A stretch of DNA of 5,005 nt, taken from contig QWQL01000003.1 of NCBI GenBank assembly GCA_003670825.1, positions 1-5,005 on the forward strand, given 5' to 3'. The DNA is from Planctomycetota bacterium. GTDB taxonomy: Bacteria; Planctomycetota; Planctomycetia; Pirellulales; UBA1268. A program made the translations under genes and the position numbers. Under the pieces are notes generated by a model that had not been told where the DNA came from, ran no database searches, and was given only the letters and a program-made list of their open reading frames with translations. Shown in pieces: positions 1-5,005 of this stretch; within the stretch, counting starts at the first letter, position 1, and every line of letters begins with the position of its first letter.

Positions 1-613
1 CACCCCCGAAATCCGCAAGCAGCAGCCGGCTACTGTTTTCGGCCCCGTTGGCCCTCCTTCCCCGAGCAACTACATCAATGGGGCTCCAGGGCCGTTCGCA
101 CCGATCTTCGTCGACACCGGAGCCATCCCGGCTGACAACTTCCAGCTCTTCGACCCGGAGTTCGCCCTGATCCTCGGTCCGCTCTCCCTGCAGTCGGAGT
201 ACGCCTTTGCCTACGTCGACCAGATCGGCGGGCCACCCCTGTTCTTCAACGCCTACATGGCCCAGGTCAGTTACTTTCTCACCGGGGAGCATCGGCCGTA
301 CGACCGAAAACTCGGCATCCATGATCGGCTCAAGCCCTTCGAAAACTTCTTCCACGTCCGCAGGGGATCCCGGGGCATCCAGACCGGGCTCGGCGCCTGG
401 GAAGTCGCGGCCCGATTCTCCAACATCGTGCTGAACGACGAGAACATCAGGGGGAACAACCTCACCGACTTCACGTTCGGCCTGAACTGGTATCTCAACC
501 CCTACACCCGCTGGAAGTTCAACTATGTCCGGGCCTTCTTGGAAGACTCGCGGGCGAACAAGGGCAACAGCATGACGGATGCCTACGGCATGCGGATCGA
601 CTTCGATTTCTGA
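1..613 (+). CDS. Phosphate-selective porin (OprO/OprP family), C-terminal part
   Basis: This is the C-terminal 203 residues of an outer-membrane beta-barrel porin; the frame is open from base 2 and ends at TGA 611-613. The text FVDTGAIPADNFQLFDPEF, followed by GPLSLQSEY, is typical of the OprO/OprP (porin O and P) family. So are YFLTGEHRPYDR and RLKPFENFFHV near the middle, the later GAWEVAARFSNIVLND, and LNWYLNPYTRWKFNYV near the end. Alternating polar and hydrophobic segments fit beta strands. The chain ends in phenylalanine (GMRIDFDF), as expected for the terminal signal of an outer-membrane barrel recognised by the BAM machinery. Family members form anion-selective, often phosphate or polyphosphate, channels; the substrate here cannot be read from the sequence. 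An ATG at 257 lies inside the barrel and is not the start; the true start is left of the window. Family assignment is by recognition and quite secure. Confidence 0.9.
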   Translation, partial: TPEIRKQQPATVFGPVGPPSPSNYINGAPGPFAPIFVDTGAIPADNFQLFDPEFALILGPLSLQSEYAFAYVDQIGGPPLFFNAYMAQVSYFLTGEHRPYDRKLGIHDRLKPFENFFHVRRGSRGIQTGLGAWEVAARFSNIVLNDENIRGNNLTDFTFGLNWYLNPYTRWKFNYVRAFLEDSRANKGNSMTDAYGMRIDFDF

Positions 614-640
614 GGCGGCGTCTCCGGGCACCAGAGCCCC

Positions 641-3166
641 TCAGGAACGAATCTGGGATCGAGGATGCCTCGTCCGCGCGGCACGGCGGCAGGCGAGCAG
701 GGCCAGCGCTATGGCTGCCATGAGGGCCGTGGCCGGCTCGGGAACCACCGCGACGGCCGAGACTGATGCCCTCGGCAGGTAGGAGCCCGTGTCGTAGAGG
801 CCAGTCGAGACGAAGTCGGCGGCATCGAGGACATTGACGAGGCCGTCGTAGTTGAAGTCGCCCTCGTACCAGCTCGCCGGCGTGCCAGCGTTGAACGCAC
901 CGCCGGCGAGGAAGTTGGCGGCATCGAGGATGTCGACCACGCCGTCGATGTTGGTGTCGCCCGGGGCGGCGAAGGCGAAGGTCAGCGAGCCGTTGCCGTT
1001 CTCTTTCCAGCCGACGGCGCGGGGTATGCCCAGGGCCACGTCGGCCGCCGCGACGCTCGACATGATGCCGCTCGTGCCCGTCCACGAGCCCGTGCCGCGG
1101 CCTTCGAGAATCTCCGCGACCAAGTCCGTTGCCGACAGCCCGCTCGTCACGGTCATCGCGCCAGTGGTCAGGTCGACCAGGCCGCCGGCCGAGAGGTCGA
1201 GCCCGGCGACCGTCGCGGCCGTGCCGGCGGCCACCCGCGCCGTCGCGCCGGCCGACACCCTCAGCGTGGAGGTCGCGACCGCGTCCGGGGCGGCAATCTC
1301 GAGCGTGCCGGCCGCAACCGAGGTCGTGCCGGCGTAGGTGTTGGCCGCGTCGTAGACAAGCGTGCCCGTGCCCGTCTTGGTCACCGCGGCCGCAATCACG
1401 ATCGTGCGGTAGCCGAGCTGAAACTGCGTCTGCCGGCCGGTGGCCACGTCGAGGGTGACCGTGGGCGGAGTGAGCGTGGCCAGAAACTGATCCCACGCGA
1501 CCTGGTCGAAAGGGGCCATCGGCACGCCCCCGCCCACGACCGCCGAGCGGAAGCCGTAGCTGTTGATCCAGGGCTGAAGGTCGGGGAACGACACCTGGTT
1601 GTCGCCGTTGAAATCACCCTGCGTGAAGGCCCGCGACGTGGTCTCGAAGTTGGCCTGCATCACCTGAAAGTCGGCGAAGTCGACCACGCCGTTCAAGTCG
1701 GTGTCGGCCTGAATGGGAAGCGCGGGCACGATCCTTCCCGCAAGGTCCGGGTCGGGCACGTAGTCCAGAAAGCCTTCGACTATCTGCACGTCTTTCCAGT
1801 CGATCGTGTCGTTGCCGTTCATGTCGAACACGAGGTTCGTCACGTCGGTCTGCACCTGACCGCGGACCGTCACCTGCGGCACGAGGAGCGCCAGGTCGGC
1901 GGCCGTCACAGCGTTGTCGCGGTTGAAATCGACCGGCTTGAAGGCGGTGGCTCCGGCGACGGTCTGGGCGAGCGACTCCCGGTAGAGGAGCTCCGTGACG
2001 GGGAAAGAGTTCGCCGTGCCCGTGTAGGTGATCTGTCGAGATTGAAGCCGGTCGAGGACGCGGTAGTTAAGAAGCCCGGGGAAAACGCTCTCCCGCTCGG
2101 TCTTGTTCACGACCTTCGAGAGCCGGCCCGCGGCGTCCTGCCGGTAGACACCCGGGAAGCGGTAGAGCGGGTTCGTGCCGCTGGAGTTGTTGTAGAATAT
2201 GAAGTAGAGATCGTCTCCCACCGTCGTCAGCGACTGGACCCGCTGCGAGGGCATCGTGCCGGCCACCTCGAAGAACTCGCTCAGCGTGGCGGCGCTGACA
2301 GCAACCTCCCGGGCCGACGTCGTCGATCCGTCGTGGGTGACGAAGTCGATGCCACCGCCATTGCCGGTGCTGCCACCTCCCGAGAAGAAGATCCGGTCTC
2401 CACTAGCCGACGGTATCACCGTCGGCTCCGCACTCGTGTCGTCTTCGTTCAGGATCCGCTGCGGGCTGCCCGAGACCGCGCCGAGTTTCCAGAGGCCGCC
2501 CATGGCGGCGCTCGAGTCGGTGAAGTAGATGCTTTGGCCGTCGCCGCTCCAGGCAAACTGGCGAGCGAGGTTGTTGCTGTTGGAGTCGGTCCCGGTAACA
2601 GCTTGCAGGTTGGCCAGCGTGGCCCGTGTCGTGAACACGTCGGTGCCGCTCCCCGGAATCGCCGCCGTCCCAAGGTTGTAGGTGTAAAGCTTCTTGGTCG
2701 CTGCGGGGTCGACGGTGGAACTGGCGGGAAACTTGGTGTTTCCGCCGTCGGTGATCAGGGCGAGCGAATAGGCCGGATTTGAGCCGATCGGCCTCGGGTT
2801 CAGCAGGATGCCGCCCTGAGCGGGCGTCGTGACGCTGCGATTGGGGTCGCCGTTGCGGTAATAAAGTTGTAGCGTCGATTCGTAAACAGTCGGCGTCGCC
2901 ACCTGCGAGCCCGGCACGCTGACGTCGGTCACCTTCACCACAGCGGGGTTACCGTAGGCCGTCAGAAACATCGTGTCGGTGGTCGGATCGTAGGTGTAGG
3001 CTGCGAGCGTGCTGCCCAGAAGTCCGCCGGTCGTCAGTACGGGCTTCAGGTTGTCGATCTGGCCGGAGCACATCGCAGGCGCAAAGCCCGCGATCAAGGC
3101 CGCGGCCACGAGCGGGCCGCGGAAGCCACGATGCGGCCTGGGTGTCGGACGATCGGCAATCAACAT
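641..3166 (-). CDS. Large exported PEP-CTERM protein with propeller-like, dockerin-like and autotransporter-repeat regions
   Basis: 841 residues. A basic N-terminus and hydrophobic stretch (residues 18-31) form a probable signal peptide, cut near residue 35. Residues about 50-400 resemble WD40/TolB-like propeller strands (FAWSGDGQSIYFTD, ASGDRIFFSGG, GDDLYFIFYN). Six EF-hand or dockerin-like loops begin at D413, D448, D488, D518, D737 and D770. Most keep acidic or Asn residues at loop positions 1, 3, 5 and 12. Residues 594-625 match the autotransporter-associated beta-strand repeat (TKTGTGTLVYDAANTYAGTT). The C-terminus has VPEPAT (808-813), a hydrophobic segment (814-825) and RR at 827-828: a PEP-CTERM sorting signal, presumably processed by an exosortase/archaeosortase-type enzyme. 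The start ATG has GAGG 8 bases upstream and lies 15 bases after the DUF1559 stop, so the two are probably co-transcribed. It is likely surface-held and calcium-binding; ligand and role are unknown. No enzyme motif was seen. Confidence 0.9.
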   Translation of the reverse strand: MLIADRPTPRPHRGFRGPLVAAALIAGFAPAMCSGQIDNLKPVLTTGGLLGSTLAAYTYDPTTDTMFLTAYGNPAVVKVTDVSVPGSQVATPTVYESTLQLYYRNGDPNRSVTTPAQGGILLNPRPIGSNPAYSLALITDGGNTKFPASSTVDPAATKKLYTYNLGTAAIPGSGTDVFTTRATLANLQAVTGTDSNSNNLARQFAWSGDGQSIYFTDSSAAMGGLWKLGAVSGSPQRILNEDDTSAEPTVIPSASGDRIFFSGGGSTGNGGGIDFVTHDGSTTSAREVAVSAATLSEFFEVAGTMPSQRVQSLTTVGDDLYFIFYNNSSGTNPLYRFPGVYRQDAAGRLSKVVNKTERESVFPGLLNYRVLDRLQSRQITYTGTANSFPVTELLYRESLAQTVAGATAFKPVDFNRDNAVTAADLALLVPQVTVRGQVQTDVTNLVFDMNGNDTIDWKDVQIVEGFLDYVPDPDLAGRIVPALPIQADTDLNGVVDFADFQVMQANFETTSRAFTQGDFNGDNQVSFPDLQPWINSYGFRSAVVGGGVPMAPFDQVAWDQFLATLTPPTVTLDVATGRQTQFQLGYRTIVIAAAVTKTGTGTLVYDAANTYAGTTSVAAGTLEIAAPDAVATSTLRVSAGATARVAAGTAATVAGLDLSAGGLVDLTTGAMTVTSGLSATDLVAEILEGRGTGSWTGTSGIMSSVAAADVALGIPRAVGWKENGNGSLTFAFAAPGDTNIDGVVDILDAANFLAGGAFNAGTPASWYEGDFNYDGLVNVLDAADFVSTGLYDTGSYLPRASVSAVAVVPEPATALMAAIALALLACRRAARTRHPRSQIRS
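683..745 (-). other. PEP-CTERM sorting and anchoring signal of the 841-residue protein
   Basis: Residues 808-828 read as the three-part signal: VPEPAT, a short Ala/Leu-rich hydrophobic segment, then CRR and a basic tail of about a dozen residues to the stop. In systems with this signal the protein is held in the membrane after export and is processed by an exosortase-like transpeptidase. No exosortase gene is in the window, so the processing enzyme must be encoded elsewhere. Confidence 0.85.
797..961 (-). repeat. Duplicated dockerin-like unit near the C-terminus of the 841-residue protein
   Basis: Two units 33 codons apart (99 bases) encode DTNIDGVVDILDAANF (from D737) and DFNYDGLVNVLDAADF (from D770). 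Each has the D-x-N-x-D-G-x-x-D/N-x-x-D spacing of an EF-hand or dockerin calcium loop. The duplication is also visible in the DNA: the same 14 bases, GGCGGCATCGAGGA on the plus strand, occur at 818-831 and 917-930. The unit, with the preceding GTGSWTGTSGI and IPRAVGWKENGNGSLTF text, forms a module I recognise from many planctomycete PEP-CTERM proteins. It is probably a calcium-stabilised spacer or docking domain directly before the membrane anchor. Confidence 0.8.
1292..1387 (-). other. Autotransporter-associated beta-strand repeat (PATR-like) inside the 841-residue protein
   Basis: Residues 594-625 fit the pattern K-T-G-x-G-T-L-x-Y-x-x-A-N-T-Y-x-G-T-T-x-V-x-x-G-T-L, the repeat known from passenger domains of autotransporters, where it adds beta-helix rungs. 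Here there is a single clear copy followed by helix-like Ala/Thr/Val-rich strands up to about residue 672. No C-terminal beta-barrel translocator follows, so this protein is not itself an autotransporter; the PEP-CTERM tail takes the anchoring role. Confidence 0.7.
1571..1930 (-). repeat. Cluster of four degenerate dockerin-like loops in the middle of the 841-residue protein
   Basis: Residues 413-530 hold four calcium-loop-like segments: DFNRDNAVTAAD, DMNGNDTIDWKD, DTDLNGVVDFAD and DFNGDNQVSFPD. They are 35, 40 and 30 residues apart, less regular than the C-terminal pair. Only the third has the canonical Gly at loop position 6, and loops one and four have Thr or Ser at position 9, so calcium affinity may vary. 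Spacing resembles type I dockerin-like repeats, but no cohesin is visible in the window, so a scaffold partner cannot be claimed. Confidence 0.65.
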
Positions 3167-3174
3167 CGTCGATG

Positions 3175-3178
3175 CCTC
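3175..3178 (-). promoter_or_regulatory. Ribosome binding site of the 841-residue gene
   Basis: On the minus strand the 15-base gap after the DUF1559 stop reads AGTGAGGCATCGACG before the ATG at 3166. GAGG lies 8 bases from the start codon, which fixes the start and supports translation from a shared mRNA. Confidence 0.65.
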
Positions 3179-3181
3179 ACT

Positions 3182-4009
3182 TCAATCGATCTGGAAAAAA
3201 TCCACGCTGCCGTCCACGCAGCCGCGAATGTAGCCGGGCGACTTGGCAGTGCTGTGAGGGTAGGTACGCTGGGCCGTGGAAATGATGTATGAGGTGCTGG
3301 AGAACGGTCCACGAAAGCCGCTCAGGCCCGGCCGCTGGCTGTAGTTGTCCCACACCCAGTTGGTCTTTCGAATCTCCATGTTCGCGTCACGGGTCTGCGA
3401 TGGAGGATCAGGATCGTTGGCCTTGAAGTTCGTCGTGAAGGCGTAGGTGTTTTCAAATACCCGCATTTGGTCAGTCTGGGACGGGCAGACCCAACCAGAC
3501 CCGCGGTCCATGAACCCCGGGCCACCGTAGTCGGTGAAGTCGTTGCCCGATTCGTCGCCGTATTTGAAGTTGTAGGCCAGCACAGCCTGAAGACCGTATT
3601 TTTCCGAAAGAGCCGACGGATCGCCCGGCGACTTCATGCCCGGTCGCATGCGGTAGCCCCAATCGCCGAGGAGGGTGCCTGTGGGAAATGTCATTTTGTT
3701 CCCGCGGTTGGATCGCGCTCGCTTGGCGTCACGGAACATATGCGTCGCCAAGCCGATCTGGCGGAGGTTGTTCATGCAGGAAGAGCGTCGCGCTGCCTCG
3801 CGGGCCATTTGCACAGCCGGCAACAGCAACCCGATCAGCGTCGCGATGATCGCGATCACGACCAGGAGTTCGACGAGCGTAAAGGCTCGACACTCCGAAA
3901 CCGGCGCCCGAATGCGATTCGAACGACCGTGAGGCGAAAATGTCGCCCGACATCCGATCGCCCGCCGACCAGACCGCGTTGCCGTCGTCGGATCGCCGGA
4001 GCGTCTCAT
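3182..4009 (-). CDS. DUF1559 family protein with type IV pilin-like N-terminus
   Basis: 275 residues from the ATG at 4009-4007. Residues 42-52 read [11 protein letters not shown], the prepilin peptidase recognition site: cleavage would fall after Ala42, leaving Phe43 at +1 and Glu47 at +5. A hydrophobic helix runs to about residue 66. Then come RREAARR-like basic text and [13 protein letters not shown] (from Cys78), the conserved DUF1559 core, and WVCPS (Cys175). The C-terminus has a histidine (252) and DGSV (Asp266), the place of the family's H-X9-DG motif, here with 13 residues between. The family is hugely expanded in planctomycetes; its exact role is unresolved but a pseudopilin-like envelope function is inferred. 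The frame stays open up to 4246, but the extra 79 residues only translate a noncoding repeat. No ATG, GTG or TTG exists between 4009 and the pilin motif, so the leader is unusually long (42 residues). The PEP-CTERM gene follows 15 bases downstream. Confidence 0.9.
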   Translation of the reverse strand: MRRSGDPTTATRSGRRAIGCRATFSPHGRSNRIRAPVSECRAFTLVELLVVIAIIATLIGLLLPAVQMAREAARRSSCMNNLRQIGLATHMFRDAKRARSNRGNKMTFPTGTLLGDWGYRMRPGMKSPGDPSALSEKYGLQAVLAYNFKYGDESGNDFTDYGGPGFMDRGSGWVCPSQTDQMRVFENTYAFTTNFKANDPDPPSQTRDANMEIRKTNWVWDNYSQRPGLSGFRGPFSSTSYIISTAQRTYPHSTAKSPGYIRGCVDGSVDFFQID

Positions 4010-4016
4010 GGAACGG

Positions 4017-4044
4017 ATTATTCCACGGCGGGAACGTTTGACAA
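4017..4044 (-). promoter_or_regulatory. Sigma70-like promoter for the DUF1559 / PEP-CTERM transcript
   Basis: On the minus strand TTGTCA (4044-4039) matches the -35 consensus TTGACA at five of six bases. AATAAT (4022-4017) matches the -10 consensus TATAAT at five of six, with a 16-base spacer. Transcription should start about 6-8 bases past the -10 box, at or within a base or two of the ATG at 4009. The transcript would therefore have almost no leader. In GC-rich DNA a paired match of this quality is unlikely to be common, but no experimental support can be seen here. Confidence 0.5.
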
Positions 4045-4072
4045 GCAACGGGCGACCACCGGCATGGCCGGT

Positions 4073-4173
4073 GCCTGCCCGTTTCGTCCCAGCGTGGCCG
4101 CCGTTTCGTCCCTGCAATCCTGTTTCGTCCCTGCCCATGCCCGTTTCGTCCCAGCCCATGCCCGATTCGTCAC
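4073..4173. repeat. Five-copy degenerate tandem repeat of about 21 bases in the divergent intergenic region
   Basis: The core GTTTCGTCCC occurs exactly at 4081, 4103, 4122 and 4143, with a fifth, decayed copy GATTCGTCAC at 4164. Starts are 22, 19, 21 and 21 bases apart. The last two units share a longer stretch: GCCCATGCCCGTTTCGTC at 4133-4150 and the same 18 bases with one change at 4154-4171. The core is not palindromic, so all copies point the same way. The array lies just upstream of the leftward promoter and about 110 bases before the rightward start codon. It could be a set of protein-binding sites, or a simple slippage-born repeat without function. Confidence 0.8.
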
Positions 4174-4271
4174 ATTTTCGCAGGGGGTGCTTGTGCGGCG
4201 GCTGGTAACGGTTATCACAGTGTTTTGGCGGGCTGTTTTTGGACATCGATTACGAACTCCCGAAAGGCATC

Positions 4272-4276
4272 GGAGG
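4272..4276 (+). promoter_or_regulatory. Ribosome binding site of the gene starting at 4284
   Basis: GGAGG is a full Shine-Dalgarno core, separated by TGCTTCT (7 bases) from the ATG. It is the strongest such site in the window and decides this start. Confidence 0.75.
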
Positions 4277-4283
4277 TGCTTCT

Positions 4284-5005
4284 ATGGTGCGACATACCGT
4301 GCTGGTCCGCCCTGACTTCGCCGCGGCCATTGCCGCGGCCCTGTTCGTCTCGTGCTCGATCTCTTTGAGCGAGGCTGCCCCCATCACGCCGGGAAACCTG
4401 GTGATCTACCGGGCCGGATCGGGCACGAACACGCTCGCGAACACGGGCAACGATGTCTTCCTCGATGAATACACGACGGCCGGGTCGTTCGTGCAGTCGA
4501 TCGCGATGCCGGCAACCGGCACTGGAACCAAACTCATCACGGCAGGCAACGCGAACGCCGAAGGGGCGATGTCCATCTCACCCGACGGCACCTGGATCGG
4601 TTTTTCTGGTTACAACTCGACCATCCCGGCCGCCACGAGCATTACAGCCACAAACAGCGTTGCAGTTCCTCGCGTGGCGGGGCTTTTCAACACGACGACG
4701 GGCTCCTACTCGCTGACGGTCACGGGCACGTGGTTTAGCGCCAGCAGCCCCCGAGGCGCAGTCACCACCGATGGCAACAAGATCTGGGCGATTGGCGGAA
4801 ACAGTGGTGTGGTGTACGGCACGGTCGATAGCTTGAGTCCGTTTGTGGCATCTGGGACGACCGCTACGACGGCGGCCATCGGCACCAATCTTCGCGTGCT
4901 CGGCATGTACGGAAATGAGCTCTACCAGTCGACCGGTTCCGGAACCTTGCCGACCGTCGGTCAGTTGGCCGGCAACCCGCTCGTCAACGGCCTTCCCACC
5001 GCAAG
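4284..5005 (+). CDS. Exported repeat protein of unknown function, N-terminal part
   Basis: The frame is open from ATG 4284 to the right edge with no stop, giving 240 residues. A strong ribosome binding site, GGAGG, sits 7 bases upstream of the ATG. Residues 1-32 form a signal peptide: basic start (MVRHTVLVRP), hydrophobic AAAIAAALFVSC, and a small-residue cleavage region at SEAA. The mature chain begins ITPGNLVIYRAGSGTNTLAN, then VFLDEYTTAGSFVQSIAMP. I recognise this opening from a family of predicted exported planctomycete and other bacterial proteins, which I believe has no assigned function. Short Gly/Thr/Ser-rich segments such as ISPDGTWIGFSGYN and TTDGNKIWAIGGNSG look like blades of a beta-propeller. 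The missing C-terminal part may carry a PEP-CTERM tail or other modules, which is inference from relatives. It is divergent from the DUF1559 gene and may share the control region between them. Confidence 0.85.
   Translation, partial: MVRHTVLVRPDFAAAIAAALFVSCSISLSEAAPITPGNLVIYRAGSGTNTLANTGNDVFLDEYTTAGSFVQSIAMPATGTGTKLITAGNANAEGAMSISPDGTWIGFSGYNSTIPAATSITATNSVAVPRVAGLFNTTTGSYSLTVTGTWFSASSPRGAVTTDGNKIWAIGGNSGVVYGTVDSLSPFVASGTTATTAAIGTNLRVLGMYGNELYQSTGSGTLPTVGQLAGNPLVNGLPTA

Larger units (their letters stand above)
4010..4283. other. Divergent intergenic control region
   Basis: This 274-base gap separates the DUF1559 gene (leftward) from the exported-protein gene (rightward). It holds the leftward promoter, the tandem repeat array and a small inverted repeat (stem of 7, loop of 3, at 4057-4073, arms CACCGGC and GCCGGTG). 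No equally good promoter is visible for the rightward gene: the best pairs, such as TTGTGC 4191 with TATCAC 4213, match weakly. The leftward frame is open across most of the region, but its product there is a translation of the repeat and not a likely protein. Confidence 0.6.

Noticed and set aside
257..613. A separate 118-residue gene starting at ATG 257
   Set aside because: The same frame is open to the left edge and encodes conserved porin text before that methionine, so it is an internal residue.
519..1496. 325-codon open frame on the minus strand
   Set aside because: It overlaps the end of the porin gene and the PEP-CTERM gene in another frame. Its product is Arg/Gly/His-rich, typical of shadow frames in GC-rich DNA.
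2042..2782. 246-codon open frame on the plus strand
   Set aside because: It is antisense to the PEP-CTERM gene, whose frame has clear domains here. Its product shows no recognisable motif and low-complexity charged composition.
3061..3072. Lipoprotein cleavage site at Cys33 of the 841-residue protein
   Set aside because: The residues before the cysteine are APAM, which does not fit the lipobox, and the C-terminal PEP-CTERM signal already provides an anchor.
4057..4073. Inverted repeat CACCGGC / GCCGGTG as a terminator or operator
   Set aside because: The stem of seven with a three-base loop has no T run on either side, and such short GC-rich palindromes are expected by chance. It is noted only within the intergenic entry.
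4073..4173. CRISPR array
   Set aside because: The units are too short and the repeats touch each other with only about 10 variable bases between cores. There are no spacers of 30 or more bases and no cas gene.
4010..4246. N-terminal extension of the DUF1559 gene, starting at ATG 4246 (354 residues)
   Set aside because: It has a passable GGGAG 10 bases upstream, but the extra residues only translate the tandem repeat (DETG-type text). It would leave only 37 bases between divergent starts and would put the good promoter inside the gene.
3467..4315. 282-codon open frame on the plus strand
   Set aside because: It is antisense to the DUF1559 core and runs through the repeat array into the signal peptide of the gene at 4284, which has the better ribosome binding site and a real signal peptide.

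Overview
The window looks like a piece of a planctomycete chromosome, probably of the Pirellulales type. It is GC-rich. It carries a DUF1559 pseudopilin-like protein with the type IV N-terminal motif, a large exported protein with dockerin-like calcium loops and a planctomycete-style PEP-CTERM tail, and an OprO/OprP-type phosphate-selective porin. That combination is characteristic of the phylum. The assignment rests on recognition by eye, not on a search.

Layout. (1) Positions 1-613, plus strand: the C-terminal 203 residues of an outer-membrane porin, cut by the left edge. (2) Positions 641-3166, minus strand: an 841-residue secreted mosaic protein. It has a signal peptide, a beta-propeller-like region, four dockerin-like loops, an autotransporter-associated beta-strand repeat, two more dockerin-like loops and a PEP-CTERM anchor. 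It converges on the porin gene with only 27 bases between the stops. (3) Positions 3182-4009, minus strand: a DUF1559 protein, 15 bases upstream of the 841-residue gene and almost certainly in the same transcript. (4) Positions 4010-4283: a 274-base divergent intergenic region with a good sigma70-like promoter facing left and a five-copy, roughly 21-base degenerate tandem repeat. (5) Positions 4284-5005, plus strand: the first 240 residues of another exported protein of a family common in planctomycetes, cut by the right edge.

How the genes may work together. Everything encoded here is directed to the cell envelope. The minus-strand pair couples a pseudopilin-like protein to a sorted, probably calcium-binding surface protein. 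The divergent gene encodes another exported repeat protein that could share the control region. The porin is probably an independent unit. No RNA gene, insertion sequence, CRISPR array or prophage gene was seen. The most unusual parts are the tandem repeat array and the promoter whose predicted start of transcription falls on the DUF1559 start codon.
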